Positions 28,792 through 40,700 of a stretch of DNA of 64,000 bases are shown here, one piece after another. Both the position numbers and the translations under genes were made by a program. Position 1 is the first letter of the stretch; every line of letters begins with the position of its first letter. Source of the stretch: Hymenolepis diminuta (Eukaryota > Platyhelminthes > Cestoda > Cyclophyllidea > Hymenolepididae); contig CAADRB010000040.1 in assembly GCA_900708905.1 (NCBI GenBank), positions 1,147,039-1,211,038 on the forward strand, in the 5' to 3' direction. Below the pieces are notes generated by a model. It saw nothing but the letters and a program-made list of their open reading frames with translations, searched no databases and had not been told where the DNA came from.

Positions 28792-31700
28792 ATGGGAGAT
28801 TTTATAAAATCGGCCTTTGGCTATTTCGGGGGGCCAAGTCAAGGAGTAAAAGAGCATGAATTAGTAGGAGAATCCGTAGAAGTCGGCAAAGCACACTTCC
28901 GAATTCGCCGAGTGATTGCCGAGGGTATGTAAATAATAAGTTATATCGTTTTAAGGTGGTTATGCTGTGGTTCTTGAGGGATATGATAATTCTCAGGGAC
29001 GATCCTTTGCTATAAAGGTAATACCGTTTAGTTAATGTACTTATTTTAATAGCGACTTTTTGCTGCGGATCAAGATGCGGTCGGTGTTGTTATGAATGAG
29101 ATTGATGTTCTGGTAGGATATTTCACCTGACATTTTATTAGTTTTACTTAGAAACGGCTTTCTGGGCATCCAAATATAATGACATTTTATGGTTGTGCTT
29201 GTGCTGGTAAAGAGCGAGGCAAGCATGTTGGGAATGAATTTCTCATTGTCACCGAATTGTGTTCAGGTAAAATTCATTTCTTGTCCCCTTGGTTGATTTC
29301 TAAATTACAGGAGGGCAACTTAAGGATTTTCTGCCTGTTCCACATCAGGGAAAACACCTTTCAGCAGACATTGTACTCCAAGTTCTTACTCAAACCAGTC
29401 GAGCAATCCAGCATATGCACAAACAATCGCCCCCGATTATTCACCGTGATCTAAAGATCGAAAATATTCTTCTATCTGAGTCATTTACCATCAAATTGTG
29501 TGATTTCGGTAGTGCCACTACAGAAACATTCTCTCCAAGTATGTCTTGGTCCGCTACGGAGCGTGGTAGAGTTCAGGAAAGTGTAAGTGTAATCGATTTT
29601 CTGTTAATTAGCCATGCTTTTGTTATCCAGTTAGAAAAGGTTACTACTCCGATGTACAGATCTCCTGAAATGTTGGATTTATATCTCAATTATCCCATCA
29701 ATGAGGCTTTAGACATTTGGGTGAGTAGATTGTATGTCATCTTAGACGTTATGTTTCCTACCCATTCTTTTTTTCATGTTCTCATATATTTAGGCCTTTG
29801 GATGCATAATGTTCTATCTGGTTTGTGGCTTTCATCCCTTTGAAGATTCGGCTAAACTGGCCATTCTTAATGCAAATTACAACCTTCCACCCTCTGATAG
29901 TGACTTTGAACCTTTTCATAATCTCATCCGTAAGTTGAGGGATTTTATATCCTGTATTTTTTTGATTTGCTTTATTTTTTAATTAATCATATTCTTAAAA
30001 GCGAGCTATGTATTTTTGTAGCGTTATAAACATTTGCTCTGTTGTAGTTCCCAAATCCATTAAAATTGTGCCGACATGTGCACTGTTAAATATTCGATCA
30101 CCGATTTATTTCAATTTCTTCTTACTTAATGACATACTCCGCCGTTTTTTTCGTTAAGCTCGTCTCAGTTGTCGAACTTCTATGTATTGAGCTTCTCTTA
30201 TGTATCTACACGTTTTATAAGGCAGTCTCTTTCTTTGTTCTTCTCAAATACAAGTACTTGCACCATTGTCTGTGTATTTCTCCCAGCTTTTTCTCTTCTT
30301 GGGATTCCTGACCAGTGCCTCCCTCTCTCTCACCCCAACAACATAATAAAGACATTGTGCTTTCACTTTCTTGATGACCAGCAGTAGCTTGTGCTATTGT
30401 AAAATTAATGCAATCTCACGAGGAGGTTGATTAAATCGTGGAACTATTATATTTTTTGGAAAAAAAAACATGTGAAAAGCATTTTATTCCTCTTCTATTA
30501 TCGGCACTCGTATCATACTTTTGCTTTGATGTGCACTTCTGCATTTTCGGGACTGAATGTTAATTTTAGAGCCATTTGCGATCATAACCTGTTTAGCTGT
30601 TTGTTATTGACGTTCATGTGTCCTCTTTGTGGTCTTAATATAAGGTTATTTTAAGTTCTTGCTCCTAGACAGCTTTTGGCCTATTTTTCATGAATTTTTC
30701 TATGCTTCTACCGCTGAGGTAGGTAAATCTTCACTGAGAACTAAAACTGCACTTTATTATTCATGGGCGAACATTTTTCTACCTTATTGTCGTTATCTGT
30801 ATGATGTATTTATGAGTCGAACTACCCCGTTCTTTTCTTGGTTAATGGTCTGTTTCTGGTTTTCGTGCATCATATTGGTCGTTTTGATATACGTAACCGT
30901 TGAAGCCCTATTAAAGGTATTGTTTTCTGAATCGGGCTGGCTATTATATTTTGATAAATGTAACATTAATCGTGTTTTGTTGAAATAAAATTGTTTTTCA
31001 TCTCTTATGTTAATTCTCGCTGATTTGATTTATTTTGCAACTTTTTCCTATTCAGTTGCGTGTTGAGAGTTCAGTTGAGATTAATGCGTGTTTGGACTAT
31101 TTTTTCGTATCAGTTCATGGCAAATCTCAATGATCGGGAATCAGTATCTTCTCATTTCGAAGGAGTTGGAATCTTTGCATTTGAGTAAGATGTAGAGAGA
31201 GACTTTCTTTCAGGTCTGTATACATATATACACAAATGGATATAAATATGCACGATTTGACACAGTTAATTAATCACTTCCGAAAAGCGACGCTTCAAGT
31301 TCTGGAAACTGGATTTGGCCAGGATGAACCTACGAGAAAATGGGTGTCTGCTGGAATCTTTAATAATATTATGAAAGTGTTTTTACTACAATCAAATGAA
31401 TCAGTCATGATTTCTCTTTTGAAAGAAATGAGAAATTTATTTCTAAAACGTGCGATTTCTCCTGCTGTCCTCTTGGTTCTTGGTATTCCGTATGACTAGA
31501 GTTCCTGTCTTTTAAATACCTTTCGCGCAAAAAATTTACAGACGATTTTGAATTTTTTGTTTGACAGACGTCTTATCCGCAATTTAATGTTTCATTTAAT
31601 GTTCTGCATCTATTTTAGCGCATCTAAGTTCATAATTTCTCCTGACAAAAGCAAATATGCAACTCCTAATTATAAATTAAATAATTAAAAAACCACTATG

Positions 31701-34700
31701 TGTAAAAATATCATTTTGCATGATGTACACTAAATAAGTACACTTGGAGTTATCGCTAAGCTACACAATTGGTTAATCGTTGTTTTGATAGGAGGATGAA
31801 ATAATTAATCAAAAGATGATATCCTACGTGGCATTGTCACCTAATTCACAGCCCCATTTTATCTCCTTTCTTTGGTTAACGTGATTAGGATAGCTCTTTA
31901 ACTTGATTATTCTAATACAGTTTGTTGTTTCATTCTTACTCTTAGTAATCCGAACTGGATTGCTTCTAATTCTTGATTTGTATATAGATGTGGCGAAATA
32001 TGCACTTGGGTCGTTTATTTTGTCTGTCGAATCTGAGATCTTATCTGGATGTTATCTGAGCTTTCTAAAAGCCCTCGTGAATTTCTGCATTACTCCTTAT
32101 CTTCCTGCATGCACTTTAATTTTTGCGTTTTCAGGTTAGCAAGAACTGTAATGATTAGATGTAGACGGTTACGTTACCTCACGAATGCGCGTTAAGTCTT
32201 GTTTATTTAAATTATAAAGTTACTCTTTCCTCTCTCTGCCTTTTATTACATTCTTGGTTAAATATTAGTACTAAATGGATCTCGCATAGGTAGATATTAT
32301 CTGGCATACTTCGGCGCTGAGAAATGATCCTGAATTCTAGCGCAAAGGATAGCTTGCTAAATACAATGTGCCAAAGACTATCAACCTCCATATCTGTCAA
32401 AGCAGTGGTAGTGAGCGCACATTCTGTGAACAGCATGGTCGATCGTATTTGTTGGTTGCTTGATTACAAGGGGACTAGTGTAACTCGGATTTCTCCTCAC
32501 CTCGACTCTAGATTCCTACATGTCTACCCGAGATAAGTGGTGAAATACTTTTCTCAATGATAATATGTCGTTTCGTTCATCGGCTTACGAAGATTCCCAG
32601 CGGGACTTGCTACTATTCGGCAAACTTCCAATCAAAGATTAATTTCATAGTTAAGTCACAATCTCGCTTAAGTTAATGGTTTTCTGAGCTCTAATCTTGA
32701 GCAGAGAAGAAACTTGCTTTCTACCACCTCCTTTTTGACCTGAACTAACCAGCAAATATGCATTGATTAATATTAATTCACAAACACTGATTTAACCGAC
32801 GTAGACCGCTATGCCACAAAAAATTCTTTCATATATATTTCGGCAGAGCATTCATATATATTCTCAATTTGCTCTAATAGGTCAAATGCTGCTAGTCGAT
32901 CCTACTCAAAGACCAAATATAAACTCCGTTTATGGGGAATTATCGGATTTAGCTACCACTCGTAACGTCCCCGCATTCGATCCTATTATCTTCAATGAGG
33001 ATGTTAGGCGAAAATTACGGACTCGATCAAATGGTAAGTCTCATTTTATATTACTGTCTTATTGAAATCTTTGGTTTATTTTGTGCATTGAACTTAATTT
33101 AAATTTTTGCGTTCTTTGTGCATTTAACCTGTTTAAAATAAATGTATTGAAAATATCATTTTCGTATTTTGAGCAGTACTTGGTTCTCTATAGATGAATT
33201 ACTATGTTACTATTTAAATATTAGTGTCAATAAGATCATCTTGTTCAACCATTTCGTTTTTATTTTCAAATGTGATCAGATAAAATTAGTGTCAAAGTCA
33301 GCTGTTGAACAGACAGATGTATAGCTTTAAATTATGCATTTATTAGAAGGAAAGGAAAGTATAATCTGAATATCTTTTGACTTCCATTTTGATTTCACTT
33401 TTTCTCTTATGTTATAATTTCTAGTAGACTTTCTGTCTGCTATTTAATTACGTTTAATGCGCTTAAAATTGCATTGTATCAATCACCGGTTCATATAACA
33501 ATTTCCTCAGTAAATGTAGTCGATTCCAGCATGATTACCATTATCCCTTTCGATTATCTCATATTTACTTGGATAAAATGTAATCTGGTAGAGTTTGTAT
33601 CAAAGATACAAGTAAGACAATGAGATACGTCAACATAACATTTACTGAAGGGATTTGGAGGTTTTCGTTTGAACAAGTAGAACGTGTTTTTTTCGTGTTT
33701 TGAGATATTTCAAGGCCTTAAGTTCGTTTGGAATATTGTTTTAAAAGCTGTTAAATTGAAAATGTACATTAATCTGGTTTTTTATGAACGATTGTTTGCC
33801 TTTATATTTATTGCTTCAGCCGTGTATTTCGTATATTCGAATTTATTTGATGAGTGAATAAATTGTGCGCCTGAAACTGCATTATTTTGAGTTTGAACTA
33901 TAGACCCTATCTCTTGTCATAATTGCCGAACATTTAGTATAATTCAGATTTGCTGTCAAGTTGTTTAATTACGAATGTATATATTCCTATCATGTCCATT
34001 TCACCGTGAAGGTGCATTAATCTGTTCTCTTTGGCTATCATTATAACGCCATAAAAAGCGAAACTGTCACCACAACCCATGTGATTAGTCGTGGTCTTGA
34101 TGAGCTGACTAAATGTGTACATTCTCATTGCATGATCGCATTTAATATCGCACTTCTTACACAGGTGACTAAAATGAACCTCCGTTGCGTGATTTATACG
34201 TACTCGCATTTCATATGTAATAAATATATGTGAGTGCGTATCTGTTCAGGGATCTATTTGTCGTAATTAATAGAAGATTAACTAAAATATACTCTTTGTC
34301 CTACATTTATAATAGGGCATAAAAGGCTTATCAGATTGAATCAATAAAATGCCCTAAAACCTATTTTTCAACTGCAACAAATTACATATTACAGTTCATC
34401 AGGTTTGGACATCACTGCATCTAAGCACGCAAAAAGTTTCGAAATTCCATCCGTTCTAAGTGTACTAACTTAAATTGAAAGTTCAAAAGACTATGAATGC
34501 ATTTCTGACACATTTGCCTGTTTTGTCTCTTAGATGGTCAACTGCCAGTTCAACCGATCTCTCCATTCGAAACTTCCACGCCACTGTCACAGCCTCCAGC
34601 AAATCACACATCCTCTGCTCCTCCAAGTCGGCCTTCAGTGGGTCCTGGAGGAGGCAATATTCGGACACGCCCTTGTCCCCCTTCACCAGCCAACGGGTCG

Positions 34701-37700
34701 GTATCCTCTGTGGATTCATCTCTAGATACTCCCGAACGATATTCACTTGGAGGTGGTGGTGGTGGGGTTTTGGGATTTCTCAAAGGCAGTGCAGGTCATC
34801 TGATTAAGAATATCAAAGAGACGTCGTCTAAAATGATGGAAGCTGTCACTGCGTAAGTTGAACACTACTTTAATCTTTAAAAATCTTGGTTTGTTTTTAT
34901 TAAGAGGAACTGATCTCTCATGATAGCATGTTATGTGATGCTTCTCTATGTTTAGTTAACGGAAAGATAATACCAAATAAGAATATAGCAGTGTTCCTAT
35001 GCAGCTGTCCTTTCCTCTTTTAAGCCAGCTTAAGAAGCTGGTCTCTATATTAATTCTTCTAGTTAAGGAATCGAATTTCCACTTTGAAACCATTGCGGGA
35101 TTATATCAGCGTATCTTATTGCTTCACTACCTGTGCCAAATACTTCAGTTACTTCAGATACTTATATTTAGGTGGTATATCATTGAAACTGTCCGAGACA
35201 TCATTTGACAGGTGTTGAAAATAGGCTTCAAATCAGGATTTTCGAACAAAGAATAGGAATACAAACGTAGCTATTACTCTTACAATCTTTTACATATGAC
35301 ATAAGAAATAGGCGAAATCGGTGGCTTAATGGTTATATTAGGAAAGAACATTGTCCACCTTGTTAACAGAGAAAAATTGATTGACGAGTTTACAAAGAGA
35401 ATTTCGATGTCCAGGAGTTAGTTAACTGAAATATCTGGAATACGAGACAATTAACCTTGAGCGCATCTCAAGATCTCTTAGTGTTCTTTTTAGTCAGCTA
35501 AGGTCTATCAGAACAAATACAAAATATCTAGAGGAGGCCCTTGATGGCATTTAAGGGTTGTGCGGGATCAATGGTATTTTGAGCAACCGCGAAATTAAAA
35601 AAGTGAGGGAGAAACACGGATGGAGATTAAAAATTGCGAGAATGGGATTCTTGATATAGTGGTCATTTCTCACGTAGTTCTCTGATTTTCCTTTCTATCA
35701 TTTAGAGATGGGATCGGCTTTTAGATGTCCGTATCCAGTACCGCTCAGATCTGGCTTCTTAAATTATCCATAAATATGCTCTTTTAAAGTTGTTCGAAGA
35801 AAGTTCAATTTTCTTTTATTTTGAACTTTTTTATGATTATATGTGGTGGATCTTTTATGCTCTCTCATCTTTGTAAATTTACCTGTTTCCCCTCAAGTGT
35901 TTTCTTTATAAAGGACCTTAATTATCTAACTTTTACATTTCAGTACTATACCCGGTGATTTGGATCTGCAGTATATCACTACACGCATGGCAGGTAGGCT
36001 TTCAGATGCTTTTTCTACATTTCAGTGGTGTGTGTATCAGGTTGTAACAGAAGTTCTGTCCAATTTTTGAGCCATGTGTTTAGGGCACAATTGCTTCAAT
36101 TTACCTTGTTAATGTTTTATGCTTATCTATAGCAATAAATAAGATATTATTTCTTCTTTCTTCAAACAGATTGTGTGATAATTTTCCTTAATAATAACTA
36201 TTTCTAGCCCTAATCTACACTCCAAATAAAGAACATATCAGGCATATTTTGCTATTTGAATTTCATAAAGGAAATATGGCAAGCCCAGTAGCAAAACACT
36301 CAAACACACTTATGGAAATGATATTGTGAATGAAAAGACCTTCAGGAGGTGGTTTTCTGTGGGTTACTTCAAAAAGGATGACATCAGCCTGAAAGACGAG
36401 AGACGCATCGAGAGCAGGATGCTCATGAAACTCAATTCCGAGCAATTGCAAGTTGCCATTGATGAAAATCCAACCTGCACTGCTTGAGAACTGAGCAAAA
36501 CTTTTAACGTAAGCCACCATACGACCATATATAGGGAAATGAAAAGACATGGCTGGGAAAGTCTCAAAGGCTGGGAAATGGGTCCCACATAGGAAATGGA
36601 ATTTGTCAGAAATGAACAAGCAACAGCGTGTGACCTGTTGTGTTTCACTGCGTTNNNNNNNNNNNNNNNNNNNNNNNNNNNNNNNNNNNNNNNNNNNNNN
36701 NNNNTGCGTTCTCGTGAACTGAACTTCAGGCACCTTTTTTAGACCGAATCATAATTGACAGCGAAGCGCAAAAGACTGGCTAAGTGAAGGCAGTGGTTCA
36801 AAGTCAATTCCACAAGCGAAACAATTCGAGACTGCATCCGAAAAATTCTTTTGTGTGTGGTGGGATTTGAAGGGAATTGTTTATTATGAACTAATGGGTG
36901 GCAGTCAAACGATGACATCTGAAGTTTAGTGTCAGCGGTTAATTCGTTTAAAAGCAGTTAAAGGAAGGAAAAACGGCCTTCTTTGATCAATCAAAAAGGA
37001 GTGATCCTGAACCATGACAATGCCAGACCCCACACTTCAAGAGCAACCAAAAATCTCGTTGAAGAATGTGGCTGGGAAGTCATGCATCACCCACTATATT
37101 CTCTCGATCTTACACCAATCGATTGTCATTTTTTTTCAGGAACTTACAGATTCGTTGAATGAGACAAAGGCTTACTTCAAGGAAGAGGCGAAAATGAAGT
37201 TAGTTTCTTTTTTGTGTTCAAACTGGCTAAATTCTATGAAGAAAGAATGAGAAAGTTTATGGCAAGATGGGAAGATGTAAGTAATAAATGTGGTGACTAT
37301 GTTGAACACTAAATGAATGTATTTTTGATAAAATGTTCACTTTAATTCAAATTAAAAATGGACAGAACTTCTGTTACAACCTGATACATCTGTACTTAAA
37401 ATGCAATGTTCGTTTCCTTTTATAGTTATGTCCTATCCAGCTGAAAGTGGATTAGAAGCCGTAGTCGGCTCCCGGAACTCAATGGAAGAAGCTCAGGCCT
37501 ATCTTGACCGTCACCATCCAAATAGCTACGCTGTCTACAATCTCAGCCCACGATCCTATCGATCATCTTACTGGTTCGGTGGTCGGGTTTCTCTCCGACG
37601 TTTTGAACTCAATCGAGCCCCTTCCCTAGCCTCTCTCATTGAGTTGTGTCAAAATGCTCGGCTCTGGTTGTCTCAAAAACCTGACAATGTATGTGTCATC

Positions 37701-40700
37701 CATTGTGGTGATGGTAGACAACTGTCTGCTGTGTTTGTTTGCAGCCTCCTCTGTTTTTGTGGAGTTTTTTCTGATGCTGCTTCGGCTGCAAGGTTCTTCG
37801 CTTCTAAGAGGAGCTCTCCAAGGCTTACTCCTGCTCAGTTGCGGTGAGTTGCTGGTGATACTGTGAGCGAATTTGGAAAATTATATTAGACGAATGTTTT
37901 TTTCTCTTTAGGTATATTGACTATGTGGCAAAACTAGTGGCTGTACCCCCTTACATTCCTCATAATAAACCAATCAAATTGTTGAGTATAGTCATGGCTC
38001 CCATTCCTTCCTTTAATCGACTCAAGTAAGTTTTTTTATATTTTAAGTTATAGCCTAGTTCTTGTTTGCGTTTTGTAACAAATTTTTCATTCTGCGTGGT
38101 CGAATAGGTGGTATTTGGACCTTGAAATGTCCCATAGGCTCCATATAAATGTCATTATGCATGTATCTCTGTAGTCCTATGCATATTTTGGGGTTATTCT
38201 GTATATTGGCAATTATCAGTAACTAACGTTCTATATCACAGATATCGTACAATGCATTGTCAGTATTTTAAGTTCGTTCTTTCTGAACCATTATTTCGTT
38301 GCAGGCGATTATTTCAATTGCTATTTTCATCTGCTTGGTCATAGAAGCAAGAGCATATGAATAAATCAAGGTGGTATGACCAACCATTTAACTGGTCAAT
38401 AACCCAAAATAACGCATATATGAACTCATCCAGAAATCTAGTGATTCAATCTTGAAAATTGAGATTTGGGACATGTTGATATTGCAACGTGAACTGTGCG
38501 CCACTGAGAAAAGTAGGATAAATTCATGATTCTTAACATCCTAACTTTATTAAATACTTCTATTCGAATCCCATTTTATTCGTTACTTGACTGTTTTACT
38601 AATTTGCGTTTTCCTATCCCACGAATAAAATTTTTCAAGATTTTATGTCCTCTACCATGGACAATCGTTACTAATTGCAACCTCAGACTATCCACCAATG
38701 GCTCCTGAATATCGGGCATTTAATCAGCTGCTAATTAACTTGATTACCTACTTATTTTTTTTATTATCTATTTTCAGGAACGGTTGCCGACCCTATATTG
38801 AAATTTATCAAGGTGATAAGAAGGTTTTTACGTCAATGACGGATTATGAATCTCTACGGTATGCTACTTAATTTTTTAATTCTTCTCAGCTCGTTTTACA
38901 TTGATGCAACTATTTAAAGGGTTGCTTTCAGATGTCGATTTTCAATTTAAAATGCAGATTTATTTCAAATGTCTTTCGTTTGAAGTATCAACCACTGATT
39001 TGTGTTTCACCATATTTTACGTAAAACTTTCAGAAATGGTCAGAAAACATTTTAAAAATTGACCTTTGATTCAAAATTCTGTACTTCCCATTCGTACCGG
39101 TTTTAACGACCATCTTTAGGCGAAAACAGTAATATGTTGATGATATTGTCACAAGGTGAATAAGTCATTTTAGAAACATATGCATAATGACATGGTAAAA
39201 TGACGTCAAAATGACGTCTCACTAAATTCTCATCCAGATTTGTAGGTATTGTGAAATATTTATTACACCGAGGTATTACAGCTGTTTTCACTTATTTTCG
39301 CTTTATTACATTACCTGTCATTCCTTTCAGGACGTATGAATTCGAGGATCGGAAAGTCGAATTTATTCTTAATAGTCTCATAATTTACGGAGATATAACA
39401 ATCAGCATCTACCATGCTCGGTCATTCTTCGCTGGCAAAGGAAAGGTTGGTCTCGTCCAATACCGGTCATTATTTCTTGTGCAAACAACATGCATTTGAA
39501 ACTTTTGTTTTTGTTTACTTGTAGGCATCATCAGTGAAAATTTGTCAGTTTCAATTCCACACAGGATTCATCGATCCTGCTGCCACAAAGGTCACATTTC
39601 TGAAGTGAGTGTTTGTCTTCCACAATTGTTCATAACCATGTTGCTAATATCAATCAAGAAGTTGATTATTATTTTATCATTATTTGTCCAAAAGGTCAGA
39701 ATTGGATCACCTCTACTCACTAAGTACAAGTGGCGCTCAGAATGCGGGTATTCGCAGTGGCGGTTCAGCAACAAGTCGATATGCAGAGAGTTTCCACACT
39801 GTCCTTCACCTCTCTGTCAGTCCAACAGAACGTCCACGTCAGGGCTCCACTCTCGTTTTCCCCTGGGAAACGCTTCCCCCGGAATCTGCTCGGAAACCCA
39901 TGCTCTGTTTCACTGACGCCTACGAAATGAGATTAGTCATGTCTCCTGCTGCACTAAAAGCACACGGTATGTAATCTGTCTTTCTGCTTATTCTTTTTAA
40001 GTAGTTGGTCGCTTTTAAATCCATTTTATGCATCTCCTTTAGGCTATTCTGCAACTGGTCGACTACTATCAGGACAGTCAAAAGCACTGCCCCAAGTAAA
40101 TCGAAATGGTGAGGCAGCAGCTAAGCAAGACGAGAAACCTCCTCGACCTGCTTCGCCGAAAACTGCTGCTACCGTTGACACACTGATAGAAGGCTTGGGA
40201 TCCGCTCACTTTGGAGAAAATGGTGAGCTCGCTCCAAAAGTTGAAAAGGAATCAGTTACAGAGGAAAGTCAGCCGAAATCGGGCAGTGAAGTGAGTGAAT
40301 ACCTTATGCAATGCTTTCATTATCTTGACATTATCTTCCCTTCATCTATCTAATGTATAGTAAGTCAAAGTCAATCTGATCTTTACGACTACAAATTAAT
40401 TTTAGCAACGGCTTTTGTTTATCAGGCGTTGGTTGATCAGTATTTATTCTAAAATTTGTGTTTTTAATCTAACAACTGAGTAAATCCCAATGGCGAATAC
40501 ATGAACTTTTACTAGAAAAAAATCATGTAGTCGGTTAGTTTCTGTTTCGTCTTAAATGTTTTTGACTGTCGAACCAAATATTGATTCATCTTTGATCGAC
40601 CATAGATTTCTGATTAAACTTGTGGGCATGGCGTCCAGAAACTCCTATTCTGTCGACTGTGAATTCTTGGCCTGATCTTTCCACTAAGATCTTCGTGTCT

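Larger units (their letters stand above)
36035..37386 (+). mobile_element. Decayed mariner transposon inside GAK intron 10
   Basis: This element of about 1,348 bp has perfect 26-bp inverted repeats at 36,037-36,062 and 37,359-37,384 (outer end TCAGGTTGTAACAGAAG). They are flanked by TA dinucleotides at 36,035 and 37,385, the expected mariner target duplication. It lies in GAK intron 10 (35,994-37,425) on the same strand as the gene, outside all exons and splice sites. The size is normal for full-length mariner. The transposase inside is broken, so the copy cannot move by itself. Confidence 0.92.

Noticed and set aside
30129..30988. Several plus-strand open frames of 60-109 codons
   Set aside because: They lie in GAK intron 7, where the sense strand is T-rich; the kinase sequence is continuous across the intron and none of them shows a motif.
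31236..31499. 87-codon plus-strand frame that looks soluble and helical
   Set aside because: It falls inside GAK intron 7, has no matching position in GAK orthologues and no clear splice sites on both sides.
36263..36733. 156-codon minus-strand open frame spanning the N gap
   Set aside because: It is antisense to the mariner transposase relic and is open only because 50 Ns contribute unknown codons.
39542..39930. Open frames of 66-124 codons overlapping GAK exons 15-16 in other frames
   Set aside because: They are out-of-frame shadows of the real exons, which close in phase with their neighbours.
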